Assembly (NCBI GenBank): GCA_002315795.1
Contig: DCIF01000121.1
Span: 1 to 23,196 of the forward strand
Length of the DNA stretch: 23,196 nt
Direction of reading: 5' to 3'
Source of the DNA: Bacteroidales bacterium UBA1733
GTDB taxonomy: Bacteria; Bacteroidota; Bacteroidia; Bacteroidales; UBA3663
The position numbers were made by a program, and so were the translations under genes. The notes under the pieces are model-generated. The model was not told the DNA's origin and did no database searches. It was given only the letters and a program-made list of their open reading frames with translations. The number at the start of each line of letters is the position of its first letter. The first letter of the stretch is position 1. Shown here one piece after another: positions 16,343-23,196 of the stretch.

Positions 16343-17650
16343 ATGACCTATCAGGAAACGCTAGATTATCTGTTCGCTCAGCTGCCAGTTTTCGAAAGTC
16401 AGGGAGCTCATGCATATAAGCCTGGACTGGAACGTTGTGAGGGAATGGATAAGGTTTTGAGACATCCACACCGCCAATTCAAGACCATCCATGTAGCTGG
16501 CACCAATGGCAAAGGTAGTACGAGTCACACGTTGGCTGCCATATTACAATGTGCCGGATATAAGGTAGGATTGTTCACATCACCTCATCTGGTAGATTTC
16601 AGTGAGAGAATACGCATTAATGGAGAAGAAATCGACCACAATTATGTGGTGGAATGGACAGCCAATCACATAGAAGAACTAAAAGAATTTCAGCCTTCTT
16701 TCTTTGAGTTAGCAACGATGATGGCGTTCTGCTATTTTGCAGATCTTCAAGTAGATATTGCAGTTATTGAAGTTGGGTTAGGAGGACGACTTGATTCGAC
16801 GAATATCATCACTCCTATCCTATCGGTCATTACCAATATCTCGATGGATCACACGCAATTCTTAGGAGATACTTTGCCGCAGATCGCTGCAGAAAAAGCT
16901 GGTATTATGAAGCCAGGAATTCCCTGTGTGGTCGGTGAATGCGAAGATGAACGCGTACACTTCACTTTCGAACAGAATGCACAGTTGCATGAAGTTAGCC
17001 GACTGTATTTTGCAGACGAGAGACGACAGATAAAATGGGTCAAACACAAAGGATTTGGCAATCTATATACGACACTTGACGATGGAGAGCTTTGGAGTCC
17101 GTTGACTGGTGACTGCCAGCCAAAGAATGCGAATACGGTGCTGAATGCCGTCCAGATTCTCAGACAAGGTGGCATGGAGCTGACACAGGAGGCCGTAGCA
17201 CGCGGATTTAAGGAAGTGCTGACCCTGACCCACCTCCGTGGTCGTTGGGAGACGCTCTCAACCTATCCAGATGGGAACATACGCGTTTTATGTGACACGG
17301 GGCACAATGAGGGGTGTTTCAGCTATATTGGTCCACAATTAAAACAACTAATTGCAGACGGTCACCCTCTGCACATTGTCTTTGGTATGGTGAGCGACAA
17401 AGATATTGAATCGGTTCTAAAACAATTGCCGACTGAAGCAACCTACTATTTTTGTAATGCTCCTACTCCACGTGCATTACCAGCTACAGAGCTCGCAGAC
17501 ATGGCTTTCAGACACGGATTAAGCGGACAGACGTACAATTCCATAGATGAAGCCATAGACGCAGCTACAAAACATCTGAATGGAAGAGAAATCGTCTTTA
17601 TAGGAGGTTCAAACTTTATAGTTTGTGAAGCCATGAAGAGAAATCTGTAA
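16343..17650 (+). CDS. folC: Dihydrofolate synthase / folylpolyglutamate synthase
   Basis: ATP-dependent ligase that adds glutamate to dihydropteroate and to folates; cytoplasmic, Mur-ligase superfamily. The protein has 435 residues. The P-loop is GTNGKGS (53-59), followed by the substrate motif TSPHLVDFSERIRING, GLGGRLDSTN (about 146-155) and, in the C-terminal domain, DTGHNEG. The chosen ATG is the second of two close starts: an ATG at 16333 is in another frame and has the same first five bases (ATGAC). The gene has its own promoter and is divergent from ftsY. fbp follows after 109 bases with a promoter of its own. Confidence 0.95.
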   Translation: MTYQETLDYLFAQLPVFESQGAHAYKPGLERCEGMDKVLRHPHRQFKTIHVAGTNGKGSTSHTLAAILQCAGYKVGLFTSPHLVDFSERIRINGEEIDHNYVVEWTANHIEELKEFQPSFFELATMMAFCYFADLQVDIAVIEVGLGGRLDSTNIITPILSVITNISMDHTQFLGDTLPQIAAEKAGIMKPGIPCVVGECEDERVHFTFEQNAQLHEVSRLYFADERRQIKWVKHKGFGNLYTTLDDGELWSPLTGDCQPKNANTVLNAVQILRQGGMELTQEAVARGFKEVLTLTHLRGRWETLSTYPDGNIRVLCDTGHNEGCFSYIGPQLKQLIADGHPLHIVFGMVSDKDIESVLKQLPTEATYYFCNAPTPRALPATELADMAFRHGLSGQTYNSIDEAIDAATKHLNGREIVFIGGSNFIVCEAMKRNL

Positions 17651-17676
17651 AAAAACGTTTTTTTGCTACTCAAAAA

Positions 17677-17708
17677 TTTGCTTTTATCTAAAAAATTCAC
17701 TTACTTTG
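17677..17708 (+). promoter_or_regulatory. Probable promoter of the fbp gene
   Basis: TTTG (17677-17680), 20 bases, then TTACTTTG (17701-17708), which matches TAnnTTTG at all but the second position. Spacing equals that of the other promoters here. The expected leader is about 45 bases. Confidence 0.7.
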
Positions 17709-17719
17709 CGCTCTAGAAC

Positions 17720-17744
17720 TGGCCATCTGTGAATAGTATGGCCA
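17720..17744 (+). other. Hairpin in the fbp leader
   Basis: TGGCCAT (17720-17726) pairs with ATGGCCA (17738-17744) around an 11-base loop. It would form near the 5' end of the fbp mRNA, ending 15 bases before the start codon. An ATG inside the right arm opens an 11-codon frame (17738-17773) that overlaps the fbp start out of frame. A role in mRNA stability or translation is possible but not shown. Confidence 0.4.
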
Positions 17745-17759
17745 AAACAATCATACAAA

Positions 17760-19745
17760 ATGTGCACACCTGACGACGTAAAAGACGACAAGCGATACCT
17801 GGAACTGCTGGCTGATAAATTTCCAACCGTAAGCAAAGCAGCCACAGAAATCATCAATCTTGAGGCTATCCTCAGCCTTCCAAAAGGAACAGAACACTTT
17901 CTTAGTGATCTCCATGGCGAGAGCACTGCCTTTTCGCATGTCCTGAAGAATGCTTCAGGACAGATACGTCGCAAAGTAGATGATATCTTTGGCATGTCGA
18001 TGCGAGAAGCAGATAAGCGCGAACTATGCTCACTGATCTACTACCCTGAGGAAAAACTGACATTGATCAAGGAACAGGAGCATGAAGCGCAAGATCTGGA
18101 CGACTGGTATCGCATGAGTCTGCATCAGGTAGTGGAAGTAGCTCGTTTTGTAACAGTGAAGTACACGCGCAGCAAAGTGCGCAAGATGATTTCCGCAGAT
18201 TTTTCGTACGTCATTGAGGAACTGCTCTTTGAGAGTAAGTCCGAAAGTGATCGTCAGGACTATTATAATGCCATCATCAACGCTATCGTGGAGATTGGAC
18301 GAGCAGATGCGCTCATCATTGCTATCTGTAATCTGATTCACCGACTGATCATCGACAAACTGCATATCGTCGGAGATGTCTTCGACCGCGGACCAGGTGC
18401 TGCAAAAATAATGACCGAACTGAGCAATTATCACAACTGGGACATTCAGTGGGGTAATCACGACATAGAATGGATGGGAGCAGCAGCCGGCAATCTGGCA
18501 CTCATTGCCAGCGTTTTGCGCATCTCTATCCGTTATGCCAACGTTGAAACGCTCGAGGAAGGCTATGGCATCAATCTTCTGCCATTGGCCAACTTAGCTT
18601 TCGAGGTTTATGGAGATGACCCTTGTACGTTGTGGCAGACCAAGGACTTTGAGAATAATCCAAGACTGAAGCGTTCTTCGCAGTTGATGGCCAAGATGCA
18701 TAAGGCAATCTCGATCATCGAATTCAAACTCTGTGGACAGATCATCAAACGCCATCCTGAATATAATATGGATGACCGACTGATGCTACATTTGATCAAC
18801 CTGGAGAAGGGGACTATCACGATCGATGGCAAAGAATACGAGCTGCTCGACAAGCATCTGCCAAGCCTGAAGACACAGTCGGACCCTTACGAACTCTGTC
18901 CACGCGAGCAGGAAGTGATGGATCAGTTGGCTCACTCATTCCGTCGATCGGAGCGGTTGCAGTCACATCTGCGTTTGTTACTCCAAAAGGGATCTCTCTT
19001 TTCAGTAAGTAACAACATACTGATGTTCCATGCTGCAATTCCGATGAACGAGGATGGCTCATTCCAAGAGGTTCTCGTTGACGGCAAAAAGGTTAAGGGT
19101 CGTGAACTGATGGAACGTGTAGATCGCGTAATTCGCAAAGCATACTTCTCTCCTAAGGGATCAAAAGAACGCAACGATGCCCTTGACTATATGATGTATC
19201 TCTGGCAGGGACCACAGTCGCCTCTCTTCAATAAAGATAAGATGACTACCTTTGAGCGTTATTTTATTGACGCACCAGAACTATATAAGGAAAAGAAAGG
19301 TGCGTTCTTCGTGTTGGCGAACCAGAGACAGGCTTGTGAGAATATCTTGCGCGAATTCGGTCTGGATCCGAAGATGAGCCATATTGTCAATGGTCATGTG
19401 CCGGTCCGCACAAACAAGGGAGAGTCTCCTTTGCGTGCAGAAGGTATCCGTTTGGTTATCGATGGCGGTTTCTCGAAGCCTTATCATGAGACAACTGGTA
19501 TCTCTGGTTATACCTTAATATATAATAGCCATGGTCTGCAACTTGTAGAACATGAGATGTTCGAATCAAAAGACAAGGCCATCAAGTCGGGTTCTGACAT
19601 TCATTCACGCGTACAGCTGGAAGATTTTAAATACCGTCGTATGCTGGTGCGCGATACGGATCAGGGACGTGAGTTGCAAACACAGATTATTAACTTGCAG
19701 AAACTCCTGGTGGCTTATCGTCATGGTATTATTAAGGAGAGATGA
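17760..19745 (+). CDS. fbp: Fructose-1,6-bisphosphatase class III
   Basis: Hydrolyses fructose-1,6-bisphosphate to fructose-6-phosphate in gluconeogenesis. The 661 residues match the large class III enzyme of B. subtilis type (about 670), not class I or II. Metallophosphatase motifs: SDLHGE (49-54), GDVFDRGPG (205-213) and WGNHDIEWMG (231-240), with NGHVPV and DGGF (about 544-549 and 568-571) completing the site. The chosen start gives MCTPDDVKDDKRYLELLADKFP, which aligns with the usual start of the family. The gene ends at 19745; the holB start follows after a 39-base repeat tract. Confidence 0.95.
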   Translation: MCTPDDVKDDKRYLELLADKFPTVSKAATEIINLEAILSLPKGTEHFLSDLHGESTAFSHVLKNASGQIRRKVDDIFGMSMREADKRELCSLIYYPEEKLTLIKEQEHEAQDLDDWYRMSLHQVVEVARFVTVKYTRSKVRKMISADFSYVIEELLFESKSESDRQDYYNAIINAIVEIGRADALIIAICNLIHRLIIDKLHIVGDVFDRGPGAAKIMTELSNYHNWDIQWGNHDIEWMGAAAGNLALIASVLRISIRYANVETLEEGYGINLLPLANLAFEVYGDDPCTLWQTKDFENNPRLKRSSQLMAKMHKAISIIEFKLCGQIIKRHPEYNMDDRLMLHLINLEKGTITIDGKEYELLDKHLPSLKTQSDPYELCPREQEVMDQLAHSFRRSERLQSHLRLLLQKGSLFSVSNNILMFHAAIPMNEDGSFQEVLVDGKKVKGRELMERVDRVIRKAYFSPKGSKERNDALDYMMYLWQGPQSPLFNKDKMTTFERYFIDAPELYKEKKGAFFVLANQRQACENILREFGLDPKMSHIVNGHVPVRTNKGESPLRAEGIRLVIDGGFSKPYHETTGISGYTLIYNSHGLQLVEHEMFESKDKAIKSGSDIHSRVQLEDFKYRRMLVRDTDQGRELQTQIINLQKLLVAYRHGIIKER

Positions 19746-19784
19746 TTGAGTTTAGGGTTGAGAGATAAGAGTTTAGAGATTAGA
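19744..19784 (+). repeat. Degenerate purine-rich heptad repeat before holB
   Basis: Four successive heptads of form G-W-T-N-A-G-A (GTTGAGA, GATAAGA, GTTTAGA, GATTAGA) fill 19757-19784, preceded by looser copies from 19744. The tract begins inside the fbp stop codon and ends exactly at the holB GTG. It fits the GAGTTTAGAG-like simple repeats found between genes in Bacteroidales (from general recollection), and it may supply a purine-rich ribosome-binding region. Confidence 0.65.
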
Positions 19785-20840
19785 GTGTTTTTCAGAGATA
19801 TCATAGGACAGCAAGCAGCTGCGCAACAACTGAGGCAAGCCATCGACGATGGCAAAATGCCTCATGCTCTGATGATCTCCGGACGAGAATCGTCTGGAGC
19901 CTTGTCTTTGGCTTTAGTGGCTGCACAATATATCTTATGCGAAAACCACACAGACGGAGAACCTTGTGGCCAATGCAATCACTGCAAGATGGTTCAACAG
20001 CTTCAACATCCTGATCTACATTTTGTTTTCCCCGTTGTCAATAAAAGCGGTCAAAGTGGCGAAAATTCGGCAGTTAGCGATGATTACATGGCAGAATGGC
20101 GCGATAAGTTGCTAAGAAATCCGGAGATGTCATTCATCGAGTGGGTTAAATATATCAGTGATGAAGGTAAGACTGCTCAGATCTACAAGAACGAAGCTAC
20201 AAATATTGTCCGCAAACTGAGCACTAAGCCTTTTGCCAGTGACAGTCGCGTCATGATTGTCTGGTTGCCTGAGAAAATCAACGAAACAGCATCGAATAAA
20301 TTGCTCAAAATCATCGAGGAACCCTATCCGAAAACTTATTTCCTCTTGGTGAGTAATGATCCCGAACGTGTTTTAGGAACAATACAGAGCCGCTGTCAAC
20401 GATTGAATATTCCACCATTGGATCCAACCTGGATGCAGCCGAAATGCGATGACGAGGATCGAGAACTATTTTTTGAGCGTTTCTGCGCCATGATGCGACT
20501 GAGCTATATGCGCAAAATCTTTGAGATGCGTGACTGGAGTCTGGAGATGGCTAACTTAGGGCGTCAGCGTCAACAGAACTTCCTACAATATGCACAATCG
20601 CTGATCAGAGAAAATTTCATCATGAATATGGAGGTTCCTGAACTCAACTATATGAATGGGGAAGAAGAGACATTCAGCAGCAGATTCCATCTATTCGTAA
20701 ACCACAGGAACGTAGAAGGTATCATGAATGAGCTGGCACAGGCTGAAGCAGACATTGCTCAGAATGGCTCGGCTAAGATCATTTTCTTCGACTTGAGCCT
20801 CAAGCTGATCATGCTTCTAAAGAACGGAAACCCAAAGTAA
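19785..20840 (+). CDS. holB: DNA polymerase III delta' subunit
   Basis: Clamp-loader subunit of the replicative polymerase. The frame extends back to a TTG at 19746, but those 13 codons are a purine-rich repeat; the GTG at 19785 gives MFFRDIIGQQ, the usual Bacteroidetes start, and a protein of 351 residues. Four cysteines at 52, 61, 64 and 67 have the zinc-ribbon spacing of E. coli delta' (50, 59, 62, 65). The P-loop position reads GRESSGAL, without the lysine, as expected for the non-ATPase delta'. The sensor SRC motif is present in IQSRCQRL. The gap from fbp is 39 bases, so the two are probably co-transcribed. Confidence 0.92.
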   Translation: MFFRDIIGQQAAAQQLRQAIDDGKMPHALMISGRESSGALSLALVAAQYILCENHTDGEPCGQCNHCKMVQQLQHPDLHFVFPVVNKSGQSGENSAVSDDYMAEWRDKLLRNPEMSFIEWVKYISDEGKTAQIYKNEATNIVRKLSTKPFASDSRVMIVWLPEKINETASNKLLKIIEEPYPKTYFLLVSNDPERVLGTIQSRCQRLNIPPLDPTWMQPKCDDEDRELFFERFCAMMRLSYMRKIFEMRDWSLEMANLGRQRQQNFLQYAQSLIRENFIMNMEVPELNYMNGEEETFSSRFHLFVNHRNVEGIMNELAQAEADIAQNGSAKIIFFDLSLKLIMLLKNGNPK

Positions 20841-20907
20841 TAATTTGCCATATACAGTTATCATTTATTCGGAATAATTAGAAATAATACGAAATTCCCA
20901 CAATATT

Positions 20908-20939
20908 TTTGGTAATCTGACGTTGTTTATATATCTTTG
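20908..20939 (+). promoter_or_regulatory. Bacteroidetes-type promoter of the sigma-factor gene
   Basis: TTTG (20908-20911), a 20-base spacer and TATCTTTG (20932-20939), a full match to the consensus read by the sigma factor that the gene itself encodes. The leader is about 60 bases. Confidence 0.88.
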
Positions 20940-20983
20940 CACGCTATTTTTCTTAGGGACTACTATGTCCTAATGCAAAGATA
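20932..20983. other. Inverted repeat around the sigma-factor transcription start
   Basis: TATCTTTGCA (20932-20941), which contains the -7 element, is matched by its reverse complement TGCAAAGATA (20974-20983). Nested inside, TTAGGGAC (20953-20960) pairs with GTCCTAA (20967-20973) with one bulged G. Also, ATAATACGAAA occurs twice, at 20884-20894 and 20981-20991. The inner hairpin lies in the mRNA leader; the outer arm lies at the promoter and would not be in the RNA. The mirrored -7 box has no matching TTTG on the minus strand. Confidence 0.5.
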
Positions 20984-21007
20984 ATACGAAAAGATATAGA
21001 TTTATAT

Positions 21008-21868
21008 ATGCGTCAAATTAAAATTACACAGAATATCACCCGTCGTACGGAGGAGTCGATTGAGTCTTACCTCACAGCCATCAGCAAAGAGCACATGGTT
21101 ACTCCAGACGAGGAGGTAGATCTGGCACAGCGCATTCACAAAGGAGATCAGCAGGCTTTGGATAAGCTGGTACGAGCTAATCTTCGCTTTGTGGTGTCAG
21201 TTGCAAAACTTTATCAGAATCAGGGTCTGTCATTGAGTGACCTTATCTCAGAAGGCAATGTAGGTCTTGTGAAGGCTGCAGAAAAATTCGATGAGACCCG
21301 AGGATTCAAATTTATTTCATACGCGGTTTGGTGGATTCGTCAGTCAATCATGCAGGCGCTTTCAGAACAGGCACGTATGGTTCGTCTGCCAGGCAACCAG
21401 AACAATCTGATCCGTCAGATTCGTGTAATCCAGAACCGTTTCGAGCAGGAGCAGAATCGTCCTGCTACAATTGAGGAGATAGCAGAAGAACTAGATGTCG
21501 CTCCAGACAAGGTGCGTGAGACCATGGCTGCAAACAATCGTGGTGTGAGTCTTGACAGTCCGCTACAGGATGACGAAGACGGCACATTGCTTGATATCAC
21601 CCCTGACACAAAGCTGGATGCCACTGATTCTCAGCTCAACAATGAGAGCCTTCACATTGAGCTTGACAACCTGCTTCACAGCATCTTGAAAGAGCGTGAA
21701 GCTCGTATCATCAAAGAAACTTTCGGCATTGACTGCCCTGAAAAGAGCCAGGAGGAAGTTAGTCAGGAACTGGGTCTTACACGCGAACGTGTACGTCAGA
21801 TTCGTGAACGTGCACTGCTTCGCATACGTCGCAGTCCGAACGCAAAGCTACTTCTTGCATATCTCTAA
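21008..21868 (+). CDS. rpoD: Primary RNA polymerase sigma factor (sigma-70 family)
   Basis: Housekeeping sigma factor, 286 residues, which lacks region 1.1 and the large non-conserved insert of E. coli RpoD, as in the Bacteroidetes primary sigma. Region 1.2 covers about 14-47. Region 2 includes RANLRFVVSVAKLYQNQGLSLSDLISEGNVGL (56-87) and the -10-binding helix RGFKFISYAVWWIRQSIMQALSEQAR (98-123). Region 3 is about 125-205. Region 4.2 is the helix-turn-helix SQEEVSQELGLTRERVRQIRERALLRIRR (247-275). It has its own promoter and terminator, so it is a single-gene unit. The TTTG/TAnnTTTG promoters in this window fit this sigma type. Confidence 0.95.
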   Translation: MRQIKITQNITRRTEESIESYLTAISKEHMVTPDEEVDLAQRIHKGDQQALDKLVRANLRFVVSVAKLYQNQGLSLSDLISEGNVGLVKAAEKFDETRGFKFISYAVWWIRQSIMQALSEQARMVRLPGNQNNLIRQIRVIQNRFEQEQNRPATIEEIAEELDVAPDKVRETMAANNRGVSLDSPLQDDEDGTLLDITPDTKLDATDSQLNNESLHIELDNLLHSILKEREARIIKETFGIDCPEKSQEEVSQELGLTRERVRQIRERALLRIRRSPNAKLLLAYL

Positions 21869-21898
21869 TCATAGTCCACTTTTGGTTTCAAATAATTA

Positions 21899-21947
21899 AT
21901 ATCATCACTCTTTATGCAATCATTGCAACGAGAGTGATGGTATTTTT
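21899..21947 (+). terminator. Rho-independent terminator of the sigma-factor gene
   Basis: ATATCATCACTCT (21899-21911) pairs with AGAGTGATGGTAT (21931-21943), 13 pairs including one T-G, followed by TTTTT. The loop holds a further small inverted repeat, TGCAAT-C-ATTGCA (21915-21927). It begins 31 bases after the stop codon. Confidence 0.88.
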
Positions 21948-22030
21948 GTTAAGTTTATATGGTATTTTTTATGTCTGCTATTTGATAATGAAGATTTGGC
22001 ATTCTATTTTTATAAAAAATAGTGGTTTAT

Positions 22031-22061
22031 TTTGAAATCTCATCAAAAATGACTATCTTTG
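22031..22061 (+). promoter_or_regulatory. Bacteroidetes-type promoter of glnS
   Basis: TTTG (22031-22034), a 19-base spacer and TATCTTTG (22054-22061). The leader to the ATG is about 40 bases and contains AAGGA about 9 bases before the start, one of the few Shine-Dalgarno-like sites in the window. An AT-only hairpin, apart from its closing C-G pair (22004-22022), lies just upstream. Confidence 0.85.
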
Positions 22062-22105
22062 CGCCATAATATAAACAATAAAACAACTAATTTAAGGAAA
22101 AAGTT

Positions 22106-23196
22106 ATGGAAGCTTCAGAAGTTGCCATTGAAAAGAAAAGTTCAAACTTCATTGAGGAGTTTATCGAAGAAGATATCAAGGCCGGTAAGGTCGCTGCATC
22201 TCCTACCAAGATGGTGCACACACGTTTCCCTCCTGAGCCAAACGGTTACCTGCACATCGGTCATGCCAAGGCTATATGCATGGACTTTGGTGCTGCTGCA
22301 AAGTATGGCGGCCAGTGTAACTTGCGCTTTGATGATACCAATCCAAGCCGTGAGGATACTGAGTATGTTGATGCCATCAAGGAAGATATCCACTGGCTCG
22401 GTTTTGACTGGGGAGACCGTATGTATTATGCATCTGACTATTTCCAGCAGTTGTGGGATCTGGCAGAAGAAATGATCAAGCGTGGTCTAGCATACGTAGA
22501 TGAGCAGTCTTCTGAAACCATCGCGCAGCAGAAGGGTACTCCTACTCAGCCTGGTGTTGAATCACCATTCCGTAATCGTCCTGTTGAAGAGAATCTGGAC
22601 CTTTTCCGCCGTATGAACAAAGGCGAATTTGAGGAAGGCTCCATGATCCTTCGTGCGAAGATTGACATGGCTAATCCAAACATGCATTTCCGCGATCCTA
22701 TCATGTATCGCATTATTAAGTATCCTCACCATCGTACTGGAAACACTTGGAATGCTTATCCAATGTACGATTTCGCTCATGGACAGTCGGACTTCCTCGA
22801 GGGTATCACCCACTCTATCTGTACACTGGAGTTTGAGATCCATCGTCCGCTCTATAATTACTTCGCTACCATCATGGCATTGATCAAGGAGGGTAAGGAT
22901 GTACATTATGAAGAGAATCTCGTAGAGAAGCTTGGCGTAAATGAGAAGCCAGAAAATGGAGAGCATGAGATTACCGATGCTGTAGGAATCAGCTACAAGC
23001 CACGCCAGATGGAGTTCAATCGTCTGAATCTCACAAATACGGTAATGTCTAAGCGCTATCTGCGTGATATGGTAGAGAATCATATCGTTCGTGGTTGGGA
23101 CGATCCTCGTATGCCAACACTCTGTGGCCTGCGTCGCCGTGGCTATACTGCAGCTGCCATCCGTGACTTCATCACAACCATCGGCTATACCAAGTA
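22106..23196 (+). CDS. glnS: Glutaminyl-tRNA synthetase, 3' end missing
   Basis: Charges tRNA-Gln with glutamine. The frame is open to the window end, giving 363 whole codons. The class I signature [15 protein letters not shown] has HIGH at residues 50-53, and the second ATP motif VMSKR lies at 313-317 (about 23042-23056). [30 protein letters not shown] is typical of the GlnRS/GluRS catalytic core. The HIGH-to-MSK distance is about 36 residues longer than I recall for E. coli GlnRS, because of an extra stretch between HRPLYNYF and [13 protein letters not shown]. The anticodon-binding beta-barrels lie beyond the window. Presence of GlnRS implies direct charging of tRNA-Gln. Confidence 0.96.
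   Translation, partial: MEASEVAIEKKSSNFIEEFIEEDIKAGKVAASPTKMVHTRFPPEPNGYLHIGHAKAICMDFGAAAKYGGQCNLRFDDTNPSREDTEYVDAIKEDIHWLGFDWGDRMYYASDYFQQLWDLAEEMIKRGLAYVDEQSSETIAQQKGTPTQPGVESPFRNRPVEENLDLFRRMNKGEFEEGSMILRAKIDMANPNMHFRDPIMYRIIKYPHHRTGNTWNAYPMYDFAHGQSDFLEGITHSICTLEFEIHRPLYNYFATIMALIKEGKDVHYEENLVEKLGVNEKPENGEHEITDAVGISYKPRQMEFNRLNLTNTVMSKRYLRDMVENHIVRGWDDPRMPTLCGLRRRGYTAAAIRDFITTIGYTK

Noticed and set aside
17649..17664. A7-CG-T7 palindrome after folC as a terminator
   Set aside because: The arms leave no loop and no GC-rich stem, so a stable terminator hairpin is unlikely; it overlaps the folC stop and may be chance.
19746..19784. N-terminal extension of holB from a TTG
   Set aside because: These codons are the purine heptad repeat; the conserved protein start FFRDIIGQ follows the GTG at 19785.
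22562..23083. Minus-strand open frame of 173 codons inside glnS
   Set aside because: Antisense to the conserved catalytic core of glnS; no support for expression.

Overview
The window reads as chromosomal core DNA from a Bacteroidales bacterium, most likely Prevotella or a close relative. The basis is: a 286-residue primary sigma factor without region 1.1; several promoters of the Bacteroidetes type (TTTG, about 20 bases, TAnnTTTG); weak Shine-Dalgarno sequences; a class III fructose-1,6-bisphosphatase; and a pair of secreted TPR and outer-membrane barrel proteins. The genus is an inference from the look of the proteins; no search was run. Nearly all of the window is coding. I see no transposase, phage gene, CRISPR array, tRNA or rRNA.

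Layout. (1) Positions 1-3994, plus strand: the 3' part of cydA, then cydB (cytochrome bd oxidase) and, 8 bases later, adenine deaminase. (2) 3995-4240: the longest non-coding stretch. It holds four copies of a near-palindromic 21-base element at an exact 42-base period, followed by a strong hairpin terminator that could serve both strands. (3) 4241-7147, minus strand: a secreted TPR protein and, upstream of it, an outer-membrane beta-barrel protein with a good promoter. (4) 7307-11423, minus strand: an 81-residue unknown protein, a 726-residue secreted TPR protein whose start overlaps it by 4 bases, and guaA (GMP synthase). (5) 11590-16194, minus strand: ftsY, a GH31 alpha-glycosidase and rimO, tightly spaced, with one promoter seen ahead of ftsY. 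(6) 16343-20840, plus strand: folC (divergent from ftsY, each with its own consensus promoter), class III fbp, and holB. (7) 21008-23196, plus strand: the primary sigma factor with promoter and terminator, then glnS, cut by the window end.

The genes are mostly unlinked housekeeping functions: terminal respiration, purine salvage and GMP synthesis, membrane targeting by SRP, ribosomal S12 modification, folate, gluconeogenesis, replication, transcription and tRNA charging. The sigma factor encoded at 21008 is presumably the one that reads the TTTG/TAnnTTTG promoters seen in front of six genes here.

I did not find a clear new multi-gene system. The most interesting signals are non-coding: the 42-base-period palindrome array after the adenine deaminase gene, an inverted repeat that mirrors the -7 element of the sigma-factor promoter, interleaved inverted repeats between the barrel and TPR genes, and a heptad repeat that runs exactly up to the holB start. 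Two start codons are better placed downstream of the longest open frame (ftsY at 16194, holB at a GTG at 19785).
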